Shown: one piece after another, positions 26,363 through 35,372 of the stretch
Layout: every line of letters starts with the position of its first letter
How positions within the stretch are numbered: the stretch's first letter is position 1
Origin: Clostridium sp. chh4-2
Lineage (GTDB): Bacteria > Bacillota > Clostridia > Lachnospirales > Lachnospiraceae
Reading direction: 5' to 3'
NCBI RefSeq assembly: GCF_002899675.1
Contig: NZ_PKUU01000022.1
Coordinates: forward strand, 59,142 to 123,141
Length of the DNA: 64,000 nt
The notes under the pieces: model-generated
What the model saw: the letters and a program-made list of their open reading frames with translations, nothing else
Databases searched by the model: none
What the model was told of the DNA's origin: nothing
Position numbers and translations under genes: made by a program

Positions 26363-27706
26363 TCATCGAACCAAACACGGTTTTTTGGAATCAAACTTCC
26401 AGTTTGGAATCAGATACTGCATGGCTTCCGCATCATTTCTATCGTGGTATGGAAGTTGGTTGTACAGTTTGTTCGCTTCCATAACCTTGTCCATGTTGAT
26501 GGTAACGCCAAGTCCCGGCTTCGTCGGAACCTCCAGATATCCGTCTTTGATCTGAGGGGTATCATCCAACAGGTTCTGTCCGTCCTGCCAGATCCAATGA
26601 GTATCCAGAGCCGTCGGATTACCCGGCGCAGCAGCTGCCACATGGGCAAATGCCGTCAGCGTAATGTCGAAATGGTTATTGGAATGGCTTCCCCATGTGA
26701 GACCCCAGTCATTTAAGATCTGAGCCATGCGGACGCTGCCTCCGAATCCCCAGAAATGAGGATCTGCCAGCACGATATCCACAGATTTTAATGCCGCAGC
26801 ATGGTAAAACTGTCTCCAGTCGGTTGCAATCATATTGGTTGCCACAGGAAGGTTAACTGCATTTTTAAATTCTGCCATGATCTCACGGCTGCTGAATCCC
26901 GCTTCCGGTCCGCAGGGATCTTCGATATAAGTGAGAACCCCTTCCATCGGTTTGCAGATACGGACTGCCTCTTCCAGGCTCCAGGCCCCGTTAGGATCAA
27001 TATTAATCCGTCCTTCCGGGAACTGTTTTTTCAGGGCCTTGATGGCTTCCATCTCTTCAGCACCGGCTAAAACGCCGCCTTTTAATTTGAAATTTTTAAA
27101 ACCATATTTATCGTTCAATGTGCATGCCTGCTCAACGATCCGTTCCGGTGTGAGCATCTCTTCACGGCGGAGTTTAAACCATGGGTCAACGCTGTAGCAC
27201 TCATCCAGATAAGGGAGATCCGCTTTCTTTTTATCGCTTACATAGAATAAATATCCAAGCGTTTCAACCTTGTCTCTCTGTTTTCCGTCGCCTAAAAGTT
27301 CACACACAGGCAGATCCAGATACTGTCCTAACAGATCCAGCAGCGCACATTCAATTGCCCATTCTGCTTTTACCACGAATTTTAATTTACTGATATCAAG
27401 GCTCTGAATTCCCTCTCCATCATCTTCAGCTGATCTGGAAGATGCTTTATGGATGCTGTCCAAAATCTTGCGGTATGTACCAATCTGTTTCCCAACTACC
27501 AAAGGAATGCAGCTTGTCAGAGCATCACAGGTATAATCTCCGCCATGAATTTCACCGATTCCCGTATGTCCTGCACTGTCTTTCAGGATTACCAGGTTTC
27601 TTGTAAAAAATGGTCCGTGAGCTCCGCTCAATGTCATAAGCATGCTGTCATGTCCTGCAACAGGAATCACTTGCATATCAACTACTACGGGTGTACCTTT
27701 TTCCAT
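26363..27706 (-). CDS. gudD: D-glucarate dehydratase (GudD)
   Basis: A 447-residue enolase-superfamily enzyme converting D-glucarate (and L-idarate in known homologues) to 5-keto-4-deoxyglucarate. It aligns nearly end to end with E. coli GudD as I recall it: MQVIPVAGHDSMLMTLSGAH, the FKLKGGVLAG segment with catalytic Lys near 207-209, metal ligands in NIDPNG, YIEDPCG and ATNMIATD, and the general base His341 in GSHSNNHFD, ending in KKPCLVR. ATG 27706 follows GGGAGGG. It leads the TTT transporter 2 genes and is divergent from a LysR gene. Confidence 0.96.
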   Translation of the reverse strand: MEKGTPVVVDMQVIPVAGHDSMLMTLSGAHGPFFTRNLVILKDSAGHTGIGEIHGGDYTCDALTSCIPLVVGKQIGTYRKILDSIHKASSRSAEDDGEGIQSLDISKLKFVVKAEWAIECALLDLLGQYLDLPVCELLGDGKQRDKVETLGYLFYVSDKKKADLPYLDECYSVDPWFKLRREEMLTPERIVEQACTLNDKYGFKNFKLKGGVLAGAEEMEAIKALKKQFPEGRINIDPNGAWSLEEAVRICKPMEGVLTYIEDPCGPEAGFSSREIMAEFKNAVNLPVATNMIATDWRQFYHAAALKSVDIVLADPHFWGFGGSVRMAQILNDWGLTWGSHSNNHFDITLTAFAHVAAAAPGNPTALDTHWIWQDGQNLLDDTPQIKDGYLEVPTKPGLGVTINMDKVMEANKLYNQLPYHDRNDAEAMQYLIPNWKFDSKKPCLVR

Positions 27707-27912
27707 ATTTCCCTCCCTATTAATATAATCATTAAAGCTTTTTACATTCACTCACTATTCTGCTATAATAGTTACTAATGAATTCTCTCTAGGAACTATA
27801 GGTTTATTGTAATGTATTTTATGCATTTTTACCAATTAATAATTCTGATTGCTCCAATCGCATTTTCTAATAACGCCTATAGGGAAAAAATTATATACAG
27901 GAGGACACTGCA
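27707..27912. promoter_or_regulatory. gudD/LysR divergent control region
   Basis: AT-rich spacer between gudD and the divergent LysR gene. It holds two CTATAGG copies about 75 bases apart, within AACTATAGG (near 27797) and GCCTATAGG (near 27877), that could be LysR half-sites. Confidence 0.4.
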
Positions 27913-28803
27913 TTGGATGTCAAATATTTAAAATACATCATAGCCATAGCAAAAAAGCGAAATATGACAAAAGCGGCGGAAGAACTCTACGTTTCCCAGT
28001 CATCCCTCAGCCAATATCTGACAAAACTGGAACAGGAACTGGGTACCCCCCTGTTCTACCGGGCAAAGGGTGAACTGACCCTGACTCCGGCCGGTGAACT
28101 CTATGTAAAAGCGGCGGAACAGGTCATTCATATACAAAAGGATCTCTATAAAGAGATTTCCAGTCTGGATCAAAAAGGTCACATTATGGTGGGAGTCACT
28201 TCCCAGTTCGCCCTGCGCATGCTGTCCGATATTATTCCAAAATTTAAAAAACAATATCCGGAAGTAACCATAGAAATCTCGGAAACCAATCCGCCAAATT
28301 TAACCAAAATGCTGGTGGAGGAAAATCTGGATCTGGGCATTATGGCCGCCATTTCCAAGGCTCCTTTCGATGACCAGATGGATATTCTCCGCACGGAAGA
28401 AGTCTATTTTGCCATTCCGGTGGACCATCCGTTCCACAGAGAACATCCTGACGGCCCGATTACCCCGGACGATTTTTTTACGCATTTTCACAACGATAAT
28501 TTCCTGCTGGCTAAAAAGGGGTCCAGCATCGGCTATCTGGCAGACCAGGTCTTTGAAGCATGTCATTTTAAGCCCAGCGGCATGTGCGAAACCAACAGCA
28601 TACTGACTACCAGAAGCATGGTTGCAAGCGGGGTGGGCGTCACGTTTATCGCCGAATCCTGCGCCGTCGACCGGGAGCATGTGGCATACTATTCCTTAGA
28701 GCCTAAGTTGACCAGATATAATGCGGTGGTAAGGAGGAAGAACTGGGTAATGTCGGAACCGGAACAGGTATTTTATGGGATGATAAAAGATTATTTTAAA
28801 TAA
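27913..28803 (+). CDS. LysR-family regulator of gudD/TTT unit 2
   Basis: A 296-residue LysR regulator (DVKYLKYIIAIAKKRNMTKA, then EELYVSQSSLSQYLTKLE as recognition region). The start is TTG at 27913, with CAGGAGGAC 8 bases upstream. It is divergent from gudD and so probably controls glucarate dehydratase and the linked transporter in response to an aldarate. Its nearest relative in the window is the LysR at 34273, not the garD-linked pair, so two regulator lineages are used for similar pathways. Confidence 0.93.
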   Translation: MDVKYLKYIIAIAKKRNMTKAAEELYVSQSSLSQYLTKLEQELGTPLFYRAKGELTLTPAGELYVKAAEQVIHIQKDLYKEISSLDQKGHIMVGVTSQFALRMLSDIIPKFKKQYPEVTIEISETNPPNLTKMLVEENLDLGIMAAISKAPFDDQMDILRTEEVYFAIPVDHPFHREHPDGPITPDDFFTHFHNDNFLLAKKGSSIGYLADQVFEACHFKPSGMCETNSILTTRSMVASGVGVTFIAESCAVDREHVAYYSLEPKLTRYNAVVRRKNWVMSEPEQVFYGMIKDYFK

Positions 28804-28892
28804 TAAGTTTTCTGATTTAGATGAATCTAATGCCAACGTAGATAGAAGATCAAAAATTCTTAATGTCATTGACACTAAAGTTTTTTAATAGA

Positions 28893-28927
28893 TTAAGACC
28901 GCCTACCGATGAGGTAAGCGGTCTTAA
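28893..28927. terminator. Hairpin after the gudD-linked LysR gene
   Basis: TTAAGACCGC (28893-28902) pairs with GCGGTCTTAA (28918-28927), with an inner TACC/GGTA. It lacks a strong U-run. The rest of 28804-29078 holds no supportable gene. Confidence 0.55.
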
Positions 28928-29078
28928 TACCATAAAACTACGCCTTCGCAGTTTACTAATGCTGCTTTTTCTAATACTGTATCCCTTTATCCAATCTGGA
29001 TTTTGGCATGCAAATGTTGCCATAATATCTCTCTTGCACAATACTCAGGTGCAAATGCCCCCCAACCTATCAAAACAG

Positions 29079-30470
29079 TTATCTTGCCTTTTTAAGTTCG
29101 GATGTAATTTCAGCAGATCTTGTCCGTAATATATGAATTCTTTTTTCAATTTCTTGCTTTGTAGCTTCCATTCTTTCTGAAACTACATTCAGTTGGGCAT
29201 TGGCTGCATCAAGTTTTTCTTGAACGGCTCTTTTTTCTTTACCCTTAAACCACCCCAGTGTGCCTTGCTTTGCTATCAAAGAATTAATATGCTCCTGAAT
29301 ATTTGCTTTTTCTGTTTCGCCAGGAATATTTTCCATTTCTTTTTCCAATGTAACAATTTGTTCAGCCAAAGATTTTCTTTCTGCCTCAAGGGAAACCTTT
29401 TCAGATGCGTGTTCTGCCCAGTAGGCATCAAAGCGCTTCTGCGCCTTTTCTCTTTTGATACGGTTCTTTTCAGCTTTTTTTGCGGCCTTCTCCATCGCTT
29501 TTACACTTTTAATAGCTTCTATTTTCTCTTCATAATCTCGTATTAACTGTCTACGAGCATTTTTAGCTTCATCTGTTAAACTCCATTCTTTATTCCAGCT
29601 TTTGCCCCAGCTGGTAATATTATAATCCCAAGAGCAAGAATCAATCGCTGCGTTATGAAGAAAAATTAAATTTTCATAACGCTGAATATCATCTTCATCA
29701 TCTCTATCACAGAGAGAAATTGCCTTTTCAACAAGTAAGGTGCAATAGCCTACTCTTTCTATAAAAGTTTGCCATTCATATTTTCCTGCTCTATCATCCG
29801 AGTCATCTGGATCTCCATTATATTCTGGCCAAATAACATTCTGCCAAGCTTCCACAACTGACTGATTAATCTTGTTTGCAATAGGAGCCATAAGTTCCTC
29901 CATGGGAATAAGGGCTTTTGTTTGAGAAATGAATAGAACTATCGTATCTAGTAAGGATACTATTTCAGAGATTAATCCATTTGTTTCTTCCTCGTCGGGC
30001 CACTTTGCAAAATGATCCGCTCTCAGTGAAATCATCGCAACAGCTAAATTTTTAATCTGCTCCTTTGCTTCTTCTATAAGATCTTCCTTCACTTCGTCAG
30101 GTGCATTATTAATAGCCTTAATAAATGCAGAAACGCCTTCATCCAACCTTGAGTTCTGCAAAGAAGACTGCCACGCAGCCGCTTCACCTTTCAACATCCA
30201 TGCTCTATAATTTGTTGGTTCTATTTCAATAACCTTGTTGCAATAAGCCTCTGCCTCCGCCTCATTACCAGCGTCTTTTGCACTTTTAGCTATTTCCATA
30301 TAATTTTCAATCATGTGAGAATTATCAACACGAACTATGCCCTTAATTTCCTGGACTTTTTCCTTCAATCGATCTGCGCTGTGCTCCAAGCCACAACTAT
30401 CACACACAGCAATACCCCCAACGCCCATTACGAGTTTTCCACCACAAATGTCACACACTAATGCTGCCAT
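29079..30470 (-). CDS. Zinc-ribbon, TPR and coiled-coil protein of the SPFH module
   Basis: A 463-residue protein of unknown function. Residues 6-26 form a Cys4 zinc ribbon (CDICGG ... CDSCG). Residues about 50-130 look like TPR helices (IAKSAKDAGNEAEAEAYCNK, then IEIEPTNYRAWMLKGEAA). The last 150 residues are a long charged coiled coil. No signal peptide or membrane span is seen. It is the last gene of a three-gene unit with a membrane protein and an SPFH protein, 20 bases after the former. The unit recalls the B. subtilis ydjGHI genes, which work with PspA in envelope stress, but this relation is by layout only. Base composition is AT-richer than the surroundings, suggesting separate acquisition. 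Confidence 0.85.
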   Translation of the reverse strand: MAALVCDICGGKLVMGVGGIAVCDSCGLEHSADRLKEKVQEIKGIVRVDNSHMIENYMEIAKSAKDAGNEAEAEAYCNKVIEIEPTNYRAWMLKGEAAAWQSSLQNSRLDEGVSAFIKAINNAPDEVKEDLIEEAKEQIKNLAVAMISLRADHFAKWPDEEETNGLISEIVSLLDTIVLFISQTKALIPMEELMAPIANKINQSVVEAWQNVIWPEYNGDPDDSDDRAGKYEWQTFIERVGYCTLLVEKAISLCDRDDEDDIQRYENLIFLHNAAIDSCSWDYNITSWGKSWNKEWSLTDEAKNARRQLIRDYEEKIEAIKSVKAMEKAAKKAEKNRIKREKAQKRFDAYWAEHASEKVSLEAERKSLAEQIVTLEKEMENIPGETEKANIQEHINSLIAKQGTLGWFKGKEKRAVQEKLDAANAQLNVVSERMEATKQEIEKRIHILRTRSAEITSELKKAR

Positions 30471-30490
30471 AGTTCTCCACCTCCACGGTA

Positions 30491-31159
30491 TTACTTAAAA
30501 ATCTTACATTTTTCGTTTCGCTCATCTAAAAGCATATTAAGTTCTAGGATAATTGCTAATTTGTTTACTGCACTTTTCAGTTCTTCAACCTTAGCCAAAA
30601 TTTTATCCTCCAAATCCATCAACGCCTCATTGCTCATTGGATCAGAAAAATGGATTTTTTCTGCAAGCTGCATAAGTGCATTTTTTACATCAACATCATT
30701 TTCACTATCTGTAAGCAATTCAATATCGACTTGAAGCATTTTGATATAAAGTACCTTTTTCTCTACCTTTGCTTCCACTCGCTCACTTTCCTTCCCCCCT
30801 ACATCGGCGGCAATCATACACACAGCAGAAATGCCGAGAACAATTGTACATACTACGATTGCACTCCAAATAGGGAGCGTAGGAACAAACATGAATATGG
30901 CGAACACAGCGGTCTGAATGAAAAGATATATGATACCGATATGAACAATTGTGAAACCGCGAAATTTACTTTTTAGCGTTTTCTTTTTTCCAAGGACTGA
31001 TTTCCAAATTCCAATTTGTACGACAAAGGCTACAGCAGTGAATGCATATGTAATCCAAACTGTTCCCGTTTTTAAGTTTGGAACAGCGAATACGATAATA
31101 CTAACCATAACAAACAAAATACCAAGTATTATACATCCTTTTGTTATATTCTTATCCAT
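30491..31159 (-). CDS. Four-helix membrane protein of the SPFH module
   Basis: A 222-residue protein with four hydrophobic spans between residues 8 and 125 (GCIILGILFVMVSIIVFAV, VWITYAFTAVAFVVQIGIW, then two more) and a soluble helical C-terminus. The start at 31159 (MDKNITKG) has GGGAGGG upstream and overlaps the SPFH stop codon by one base (TAATG), so translation is coupled. No known family is recognised. It may anchor the SPFH and zinc-ribbon partners at the membrane; this is inference. Confidence 0.85.
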   Translation of the reverse strand: MDKNITKGCIILGILFVMVSIIVFAVPNLKTGTVWITYAFTAVAFVVQIGIWKSVLGKKKTLKSKFRGFTIVHIGIIYLFIQTAVFAIFMFVPTLPIWSAIVVCTIVLGISAVCMIAADVGGKESERVEAKVEKKVLYIKMLQVDIELLTDSENDVDVKNALMQLAEKIHFSDPMSNEALMDLEDKILAKVEELKSAVNKLAIILELNMLLDERNEKCKIFK

Positions 31160-32337
31160 TAGCAGCCCTCCCTTTTCGTACCACATTTGGGGCAAAACTT
31201 CCCAGGCTTGATGAATTTAAAACCACATTTATAACAGATTTCAGGCAGAGCTTGGGGAGCTCCGCATTCATCACAAAACGCTGCTCCCGGCGTCAGCTCT
31301 GCACCGCATTGATCGCAAAATTTATTAGTTGCAGACTTAAACTGGACACCCTCTATTCCAGTAAAAGCTTCTGAAACTACTCCACCGACGATTCCACCTA
31401 CAGTACCTCCAACACCTGCCATCATACCCAGTCCAATTCCCATATTTGCAAACTGTCCTACTGCTTCATTTTGGGCAGCGTCCTGTGCCACATCAAAACC
31501 ACGCTCCTGCTGATAAGTGTAACCTTCCTGCATACGCTTTGTTGCCTGCGCCTGAGAATCAATAACCACTTTTTGTGCTTCGGTCTGGGCATAGATTACA
31601 TCAGTTTGCTGTCGCAGTTTCGCTTCAGAAATATCTGCATACTGACGAAAATGCAGTTCTTTGAATCTTTCATATTGGGGATCCCCATCCGGCTTAACAA
31701 TCGTAGTAACATAAAAGCGTTTTAGTTTCACACCATAATCAAGAAAATCCGGTACCAAACGAGTATGAATGTCCTCAGAGAACAAGTCAAGGTTTTCATC
31801 TATCTCAAAAATATTAATGGCATTGATCCGCATAGTCTGTGCGATGTAGGTCTTGACTTTCGTCATTAAAATACTGCGAAAATAGATCATGAGCTGCTGT
31901 CGATCCAATACTCGCTCTGTACCAACCAGCTTAACAAGCAATTTTCTGGAATCATCCACACAGAGAGTCATTTCTCCGCTTGCACCAATGGACAAAGGGA
32001 ACTTGTATGTGGGTTCTACATACTGAACTTTACTGTCCGTTCCCCAGCGGATCGCCATCTGCTCCGTTTTATTGATGAAGTAAACTTCGCAGTGAAAGGC
32101 ACTTTCCCCCTCCGTTGGAATGTTGATCAATCTACATAACAAAGGGATGTTCTGTGTTTCCAAGGTGTGCCTACCTGGGCCAAACAAATCCAAAGCTTTA
32201 CCATTCAGAAAGAAAATAGCTTCTTGTGATTCGTGCACGATTAACTGTGTTGTTGTATTAAAATCTTCGCATGGATGCTTCCATATAAAAGTATTGTTAT
32301 CACCCTCATATTTGATAATGTTGGCAATTTTCGCCAT
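31159..32337 (-). CDS. SPFH-domain protein with C-terminal zinc ribbons (YdjI/'virion core'-like)
   Basis: A 392-residue protein. Residues 1-240 are an SPFH/band-7-like domain of the type often annotated as virion core protein (VHESQEAIFFLNGKALDLFG and GRHTLETQNIPLLCRLIN). A Gln/Ala-rich helix and a Gly-rich hydrophobic segment (FANMGIGLGMMAGVGG) follow, then double zinc ribbons (FCDQCGAEL ... FCDECG; CYKCGFKF ... FCPKCG). Such proteins scaffold membrane complexes. It is first in its unit, with GGGGG before ATG 32337. B. subtilis YdjI is the closest described analogue I know. No phage gene is nearby, so a viral role is unlikely. Confidence 0.88.
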   Translation of the reverse strand: MAKIANIIKYEGDNNTFIWKHPCEDFNTTTQLIVHESQEAIFFLNGKALDLFGPGRHTLETQNIPLLCRLINIPTEGESAFHCEVYFINKTEQMAIRWGTDSKVQYVEPTYKFPLSIGASGEMTLCVDDSRKLLVKLVGTERVLDRQQLMIYFRSILMTKVKTYIAQTMRINAINIFEIDENLDLFSEDIHTRLVPDFLDYGVKLKRFYVTTIVKPDGDPQYERFKELHFRQYADISEAKLRQQTDVIYAQTEAQKVVIDSQAQATKRMQEGYTYQQERGFDVAQDAAQNEAVGQFANMGIGLGMMAGVGGTVGGIVGGVVSEAFTGIEGVQFKSATNKFCDQCGAELTPGAAFCDECGAPQALPEICYKCGFKFIKPGKFCPKCGTKREGC

Positions 32338-32552
32338 AGTATTGCCCCCTTATTTTTTCAATCCAATTGTGTAATCTTTTTATAGAAAAGCACAAAAGTT
32401 TATATTATTATATCATGGAACAACAGGGTTTTCTACGCTATTTGGTTAAGAAGTTTCCGAATTCAGAATAAAGGTAAATGCACCAATTTCACGCAAAATG
32501 GTACTGGTATTTCTGCCTAAGCTGATTCATCGGATAGTGTATTAGCAGATGA

Positions 32553-32693
32553 CGTTTTGATCTCCTTGCAGAAGAACGATCCGTTGCAGAAAACCATCCA
32601 CAAAAATCTGCAACATATGTAAAACCGCAAGACTGGGTCATTGAGCAGATCCAAAACTATAATCTTTACATTGAGGGACTATGGAAAGTTTGA
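32553..32693 (+). pseudogene. Possible decayed coding remnant
   Basis: In the 554-base gap between the SPFH gene and the AEC gene, one plus-strand frame reads a protein-like stretch (RFDLLAEERSVAENHPQKSA, then KPQDWVIEQIQNYNLYIEGL) between in-frame stops, with no start codon or ribosome site. The frame continues after the TGA with further protein-like sequence to about 32780. It looks like the eroded tail of a gene. I do not recognise the family. The rest of the gap shows nothing. Confidence 0.35.
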
Positions 32694-32891
32694 AGTAAAA
32701 AAACAGTTACCTCAAAGAATTTGAAAAACATTTTTGAAACCGAAGTAATTGCCCTGTATGAGCTGATATTTGAATTGTAAGTTGTGAAAAAGCCTACATT
32801 TCCGTTTTTTTTCGGCAGTGTGGGCTTTGTGTATATATTTTTTATTATTCTGTTAGTGAAACAAAAGTTTTCGCAACTATTTTAACATTTT

Positions 32892-33800
32892 TTACAACAC
32901 CAAACACCAAATCGGAATTGTCACCAAAGACAATATGGTTGACACCACCACGCACTTGGTGGCAAATTTATAATCTCCGTCATATTTCGCCGCCAAAATT
33001 GCAGTACTGCTTCCTGCCGGCATTCCGGCTAAAAGCACCGATACCCCTGTAATCAGCGGGTCCACGTGGCACAGCCTGCATCCGATCAGAGTCAGCAGCG
33101 GAATGACCACAAGACGGATAGCCGTATAAGCGAAGACCGTTTTACTGAGTATGGACTTCACATCCACTTCGGCGAGAATGGTGCCGATCAGGATCATGGA
33201 AAGCGGTGTGGTGCAGTTTCCCACAGACTTTATGGTGCTTCCCAAAAACTCAGGAAGAGGCAGCTGGGTCACCAGAAGAATTAAACCGATATAGACTGCC
33301 ACAATACACGGATGCGTCGCCACCTTTTTCACCAAAGCCTTTTTGCTGCCGCTTTCGGTGAAATAGGAAAGCCCTGCCGACCACATAACAATTCTCTGGG
33401 GAATCAGGTACACGGAGGCGAACATCAGCCCTTCCGCTCCGAACACACCTTCCGTTATGGGATTACCCATGAAACCGGCATTGGAAACAACCGTTGCATA
33501 CTGCAGCACCTTTTTCATTTTCCCATGATATCCGTTATAAAGAGTGTTTGCCATAATCATGCAGACCACCTGAATGCTGCACGCCACCAAAATGATAACG
33601 AGAAACCGTTTCAGCACGCTCAGGCTGAACTGCATCCGGAAGGAATTAATAATATTGCACGGAAGCACCAGTCCCAGAACCAGATCCGTCAGTATATTCT
33701 TCCCCTGTTCCGGCAGCGCCCCTCTTTTTCTCATTATCACCCCAACCGCCACCAGCAGGAACATGGTGCCCTGCAGGTTCAGCAAACTTCTCATTTCCAT
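32892..33800 (-). CDS. AEC-family (auxin efflux carrier) transporter 1
   Basis: A 302-residue membrane protein with about ten spans in two five-helix repeats, as in the AEC/MleP family. Key stretches are VLPCNIINSFRM, VVSNAGFMGNPITEGVFGAEG and the second-half AGMPAGSSTAILAAKYDGD. Bacterial members move malate, malonate or other small carboxylates. ATG 33800 follows GGAGGG. The gene is close kin to the one at 35373, and both flank a LysR gene that is divergent from this one. A transposable palindrome has landed in its upstream region. Confidence 0.92.
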   Translation of the reverse strand: MEMRSLLNLQGTMFLLVAVGVIMRKRGALPEQGKNILTDLVLGLVLPCNIINSFRMQFSLSVLKRFLVIILVACSIQVVCMIMANTLYNGYHGKMKKVLQYATVVSNAGFMGNPITEGVFGAEGLMFASVYLIPQRIVMWSAGLSYFTESGSKKALVKKVATHPCIVAVYIGLILLVTQLPLPEFLGSTIKSVGNCTTPLSMILIGTILAEVDVKSILSKTVFAYTAIRLVVIPLLTLIGCRLCHVDPLITGVSVLLAGMPAGSSTAILAAKYDGDYKFATKCVVVSTILSLVTIPIWCLVL

Positions 33801-33892
33801 TTAATAATCCCTCCACCTGTCTTTTGCATTCGCTAATTCTATATTATATACATGCCTGAACCAATAGTAAATCATATTTTCTTTTTTACAGA

Positions 33893-34137
33893 GATTCGGG
33901 TGTCAAAAAGTCTTGCCCCTGCAAATTGTCTGAATTGTTTGTCAGGGTTCGGAATTAAGGAATCCTAAGACTGTCGGATTTTGCTAAAAGCGAGACGAAA
34001 ATGCAGAACTCGCTACGCTCAGACATGCTGTCATTTTCGTCTCAACGCAAAATCCGGCAGTCTAAGGATTCCTAAATTCCTGCACATGCAAACAATTCAG
34101 ACAATTTGCAGGGGCAAGACCTTTTGACACCCGAATC
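33893..34137. mobile_element. MITE-like 245-base palindromic element with TTACAGA target duplication
   Basis: The two halves are long imperfect inverted repeats: GATTCGGGTGTCAAAAAGTC at the left end mirrors GACCTTTTGACACCCGAATC at the right, and pairing continues inwards to GAGACGAAAATG/CATTTTCGTCTC with an apical loop near 34004-34031. TTACAGA directly flanks both ends (33886-33892 and 34138-34144), a clean 7-base target duplication. It encodes nothing and would need a transposase elsewhere. It lies between AEC gene 1 and its divergent LysR. Confidence 0.8.
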
Positions 34138-34149
34138 TTACAGAGAAAT

Positions 34150-34182
34150 GGCGAAGCATGCATTAGGGGGGCACGCTCCGCC
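34150..34182. repeat. GGCGAAGCATG hairpin, copy 1 (before AEC 1/LysR)
   Basis: GGCGAAGCATG (34150-34160) pairs with CACGCTCCGCC (34172-34182). A near-identical hairpin with the same following GGAAAAGTA lies at 36463-36493, upstream of the second AEC gene. Confidence 0.6.
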
Positions 34183-34272
34183 AGAGGAAAAGTAATTGCC
34201 TATCCATTTATATTTTAGTATAATGATGGAATAGCTTTTATAATCAATTTGCAACGTATGATAGGAGACGCC

Positions 34273-35175
34273 ATGAATGTTCAGCAGTTGGAATACATTA
34301 TAGAGATCGCCAAAGAAAAAAATATCACACGTGCCGCTAAAAATCTGTTTATATCCCAGTCCAATTTAAGTCAATACCTGGCGAAATTGGAAAATGAACT
34401 GGACGTTCCGCTTTTTATCCGCCACAGAAATGAACTGGTTCTCACCGATGCCGGCATGGAATACGTAGAAGCCGCCAAAGAAGTGATCCGGATCAAAGAG
34501 AATCTCTATGCTAAAATTGCCGAGGCCTCGAAAAACAGGCATATCACGCTGGGCGTTTCTTCTCAGTGGGGAATGAACCTTTTATCCGATGTTCTTCCGC
34601 GTTTTCGTACCATGATGCCGGGAATTTTGCTGGATGTTTCTGAAGGCCCAACTCAAAAACTCATCCCTCAGCTCAATGAAGGACTTCTGGATTTTGCCTT
34701 GATCTCCACCCATAAATGCAGCGATCCGCTGAACCATTTAGAAGTTTTAAAGGAGGAGGCCGTATTTCTTGCACTCCCCGCTTCTTATGCAGCTTCCCGT
34801 CAGATATCGGAAGATATGTCGGGCGAAGAAGCGCTTTCAAAACTCACCGATACCGGCCTGATTCTTTCGCAAAAAAGAACCGCTCTCCGTGAAATTTCGG
34901 ATGAAATCTGCTCACAACATCACTTAAACGCCGCCACCGTATGCGAGATCAACAGCATGCCAATGACCGTTAAGCTGGTTGCCAAAGGAATGGGAATTGG
35001 ATTTGTCCCTCAGTCCTGCATCAATCAGGAACTGCCGGTTATCTATCTGTCCCTGTCCTCCAACGCCCGCCGTTATCAGGCAATTATCTACCGTAACCAG
35101 ATGATTCTCCATTCGGCAGAACAGACAATTCTAAAGCTCATACACGAATTTTCCCAGAACAATTATGATCTATAA
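34273..35175 (+). CDS. LysR-family regulator of the AEC transporters
   Basis: A 300-residue LysR regulator (NVQQLEYIIEIAKEKNITRA, then KNLFISQSNLSQYLAKLE). The ATG at 34273 follows ATAGGAGACGCC; an earlier in-frame ATG at 34249 has no ribosome site. It lies between two AEC transporter genes that both read away on the minus strand and is divergent from AEC 1. It probably senses the carboxylate these carriers move. It is similar to the gudD-linked LysR at 27913. Confidence 0.92.
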   Translation: MNVQQLEYIIEIAKEKNITRAAKNLFISQSNLSQYLAKLENELDVPLFIRHRNELVLTDAGMEYVEAAKEVIRIKENLYAKIAEASKNRHITLGVSSQWGMNLLSDVLPRFRTMMPGILLDVSEGPTQKLIPQLNEGLLDFALISTHKCSDPLNHLEVLKEEAVFLALPASYAASRQISEDMSGEEALSKLTDTGLILSQKRTALREISDEICSQHHLNAATVCEINSMPMTVKLVAKGMGIGFVPQSCINQELPVIYLSLSSNARRYQAIIYRNQMILHSAEQTILKLIHEFSQNNYDL

Positions 35176-35372
35176 TTAATTGTTCCCTTATATTATAATA
35201 AATCAGCCGATTATTTACCAATTCATTATAATAATGCCGCAATCACATTTATTAATACCTTGTATCAATATTCACATCGGAGGAACCTCCCGGCTTTTGT
35301 ATGGCCGCAGGCCATGCAAGAATATGCTCACTCTGAACAGTTACAATACCTTATTTGCAGGCTGCATACATG

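Noticed and set aside
28850..29041. Small minus-strand frame (63 residues) between LysR and the zinc-ribbon gene
   Set aside because: No ribosome site, no recognisable family, and it overlaps the hairpin at 28893-28927.
29079..32337. Prophage remnant, because SPFH homologues are often called virion core protein
   Set aside because: No integrase, capsid, terminase, portal or lysis gene is nearby; the label comes from a poxvirus homologue name.
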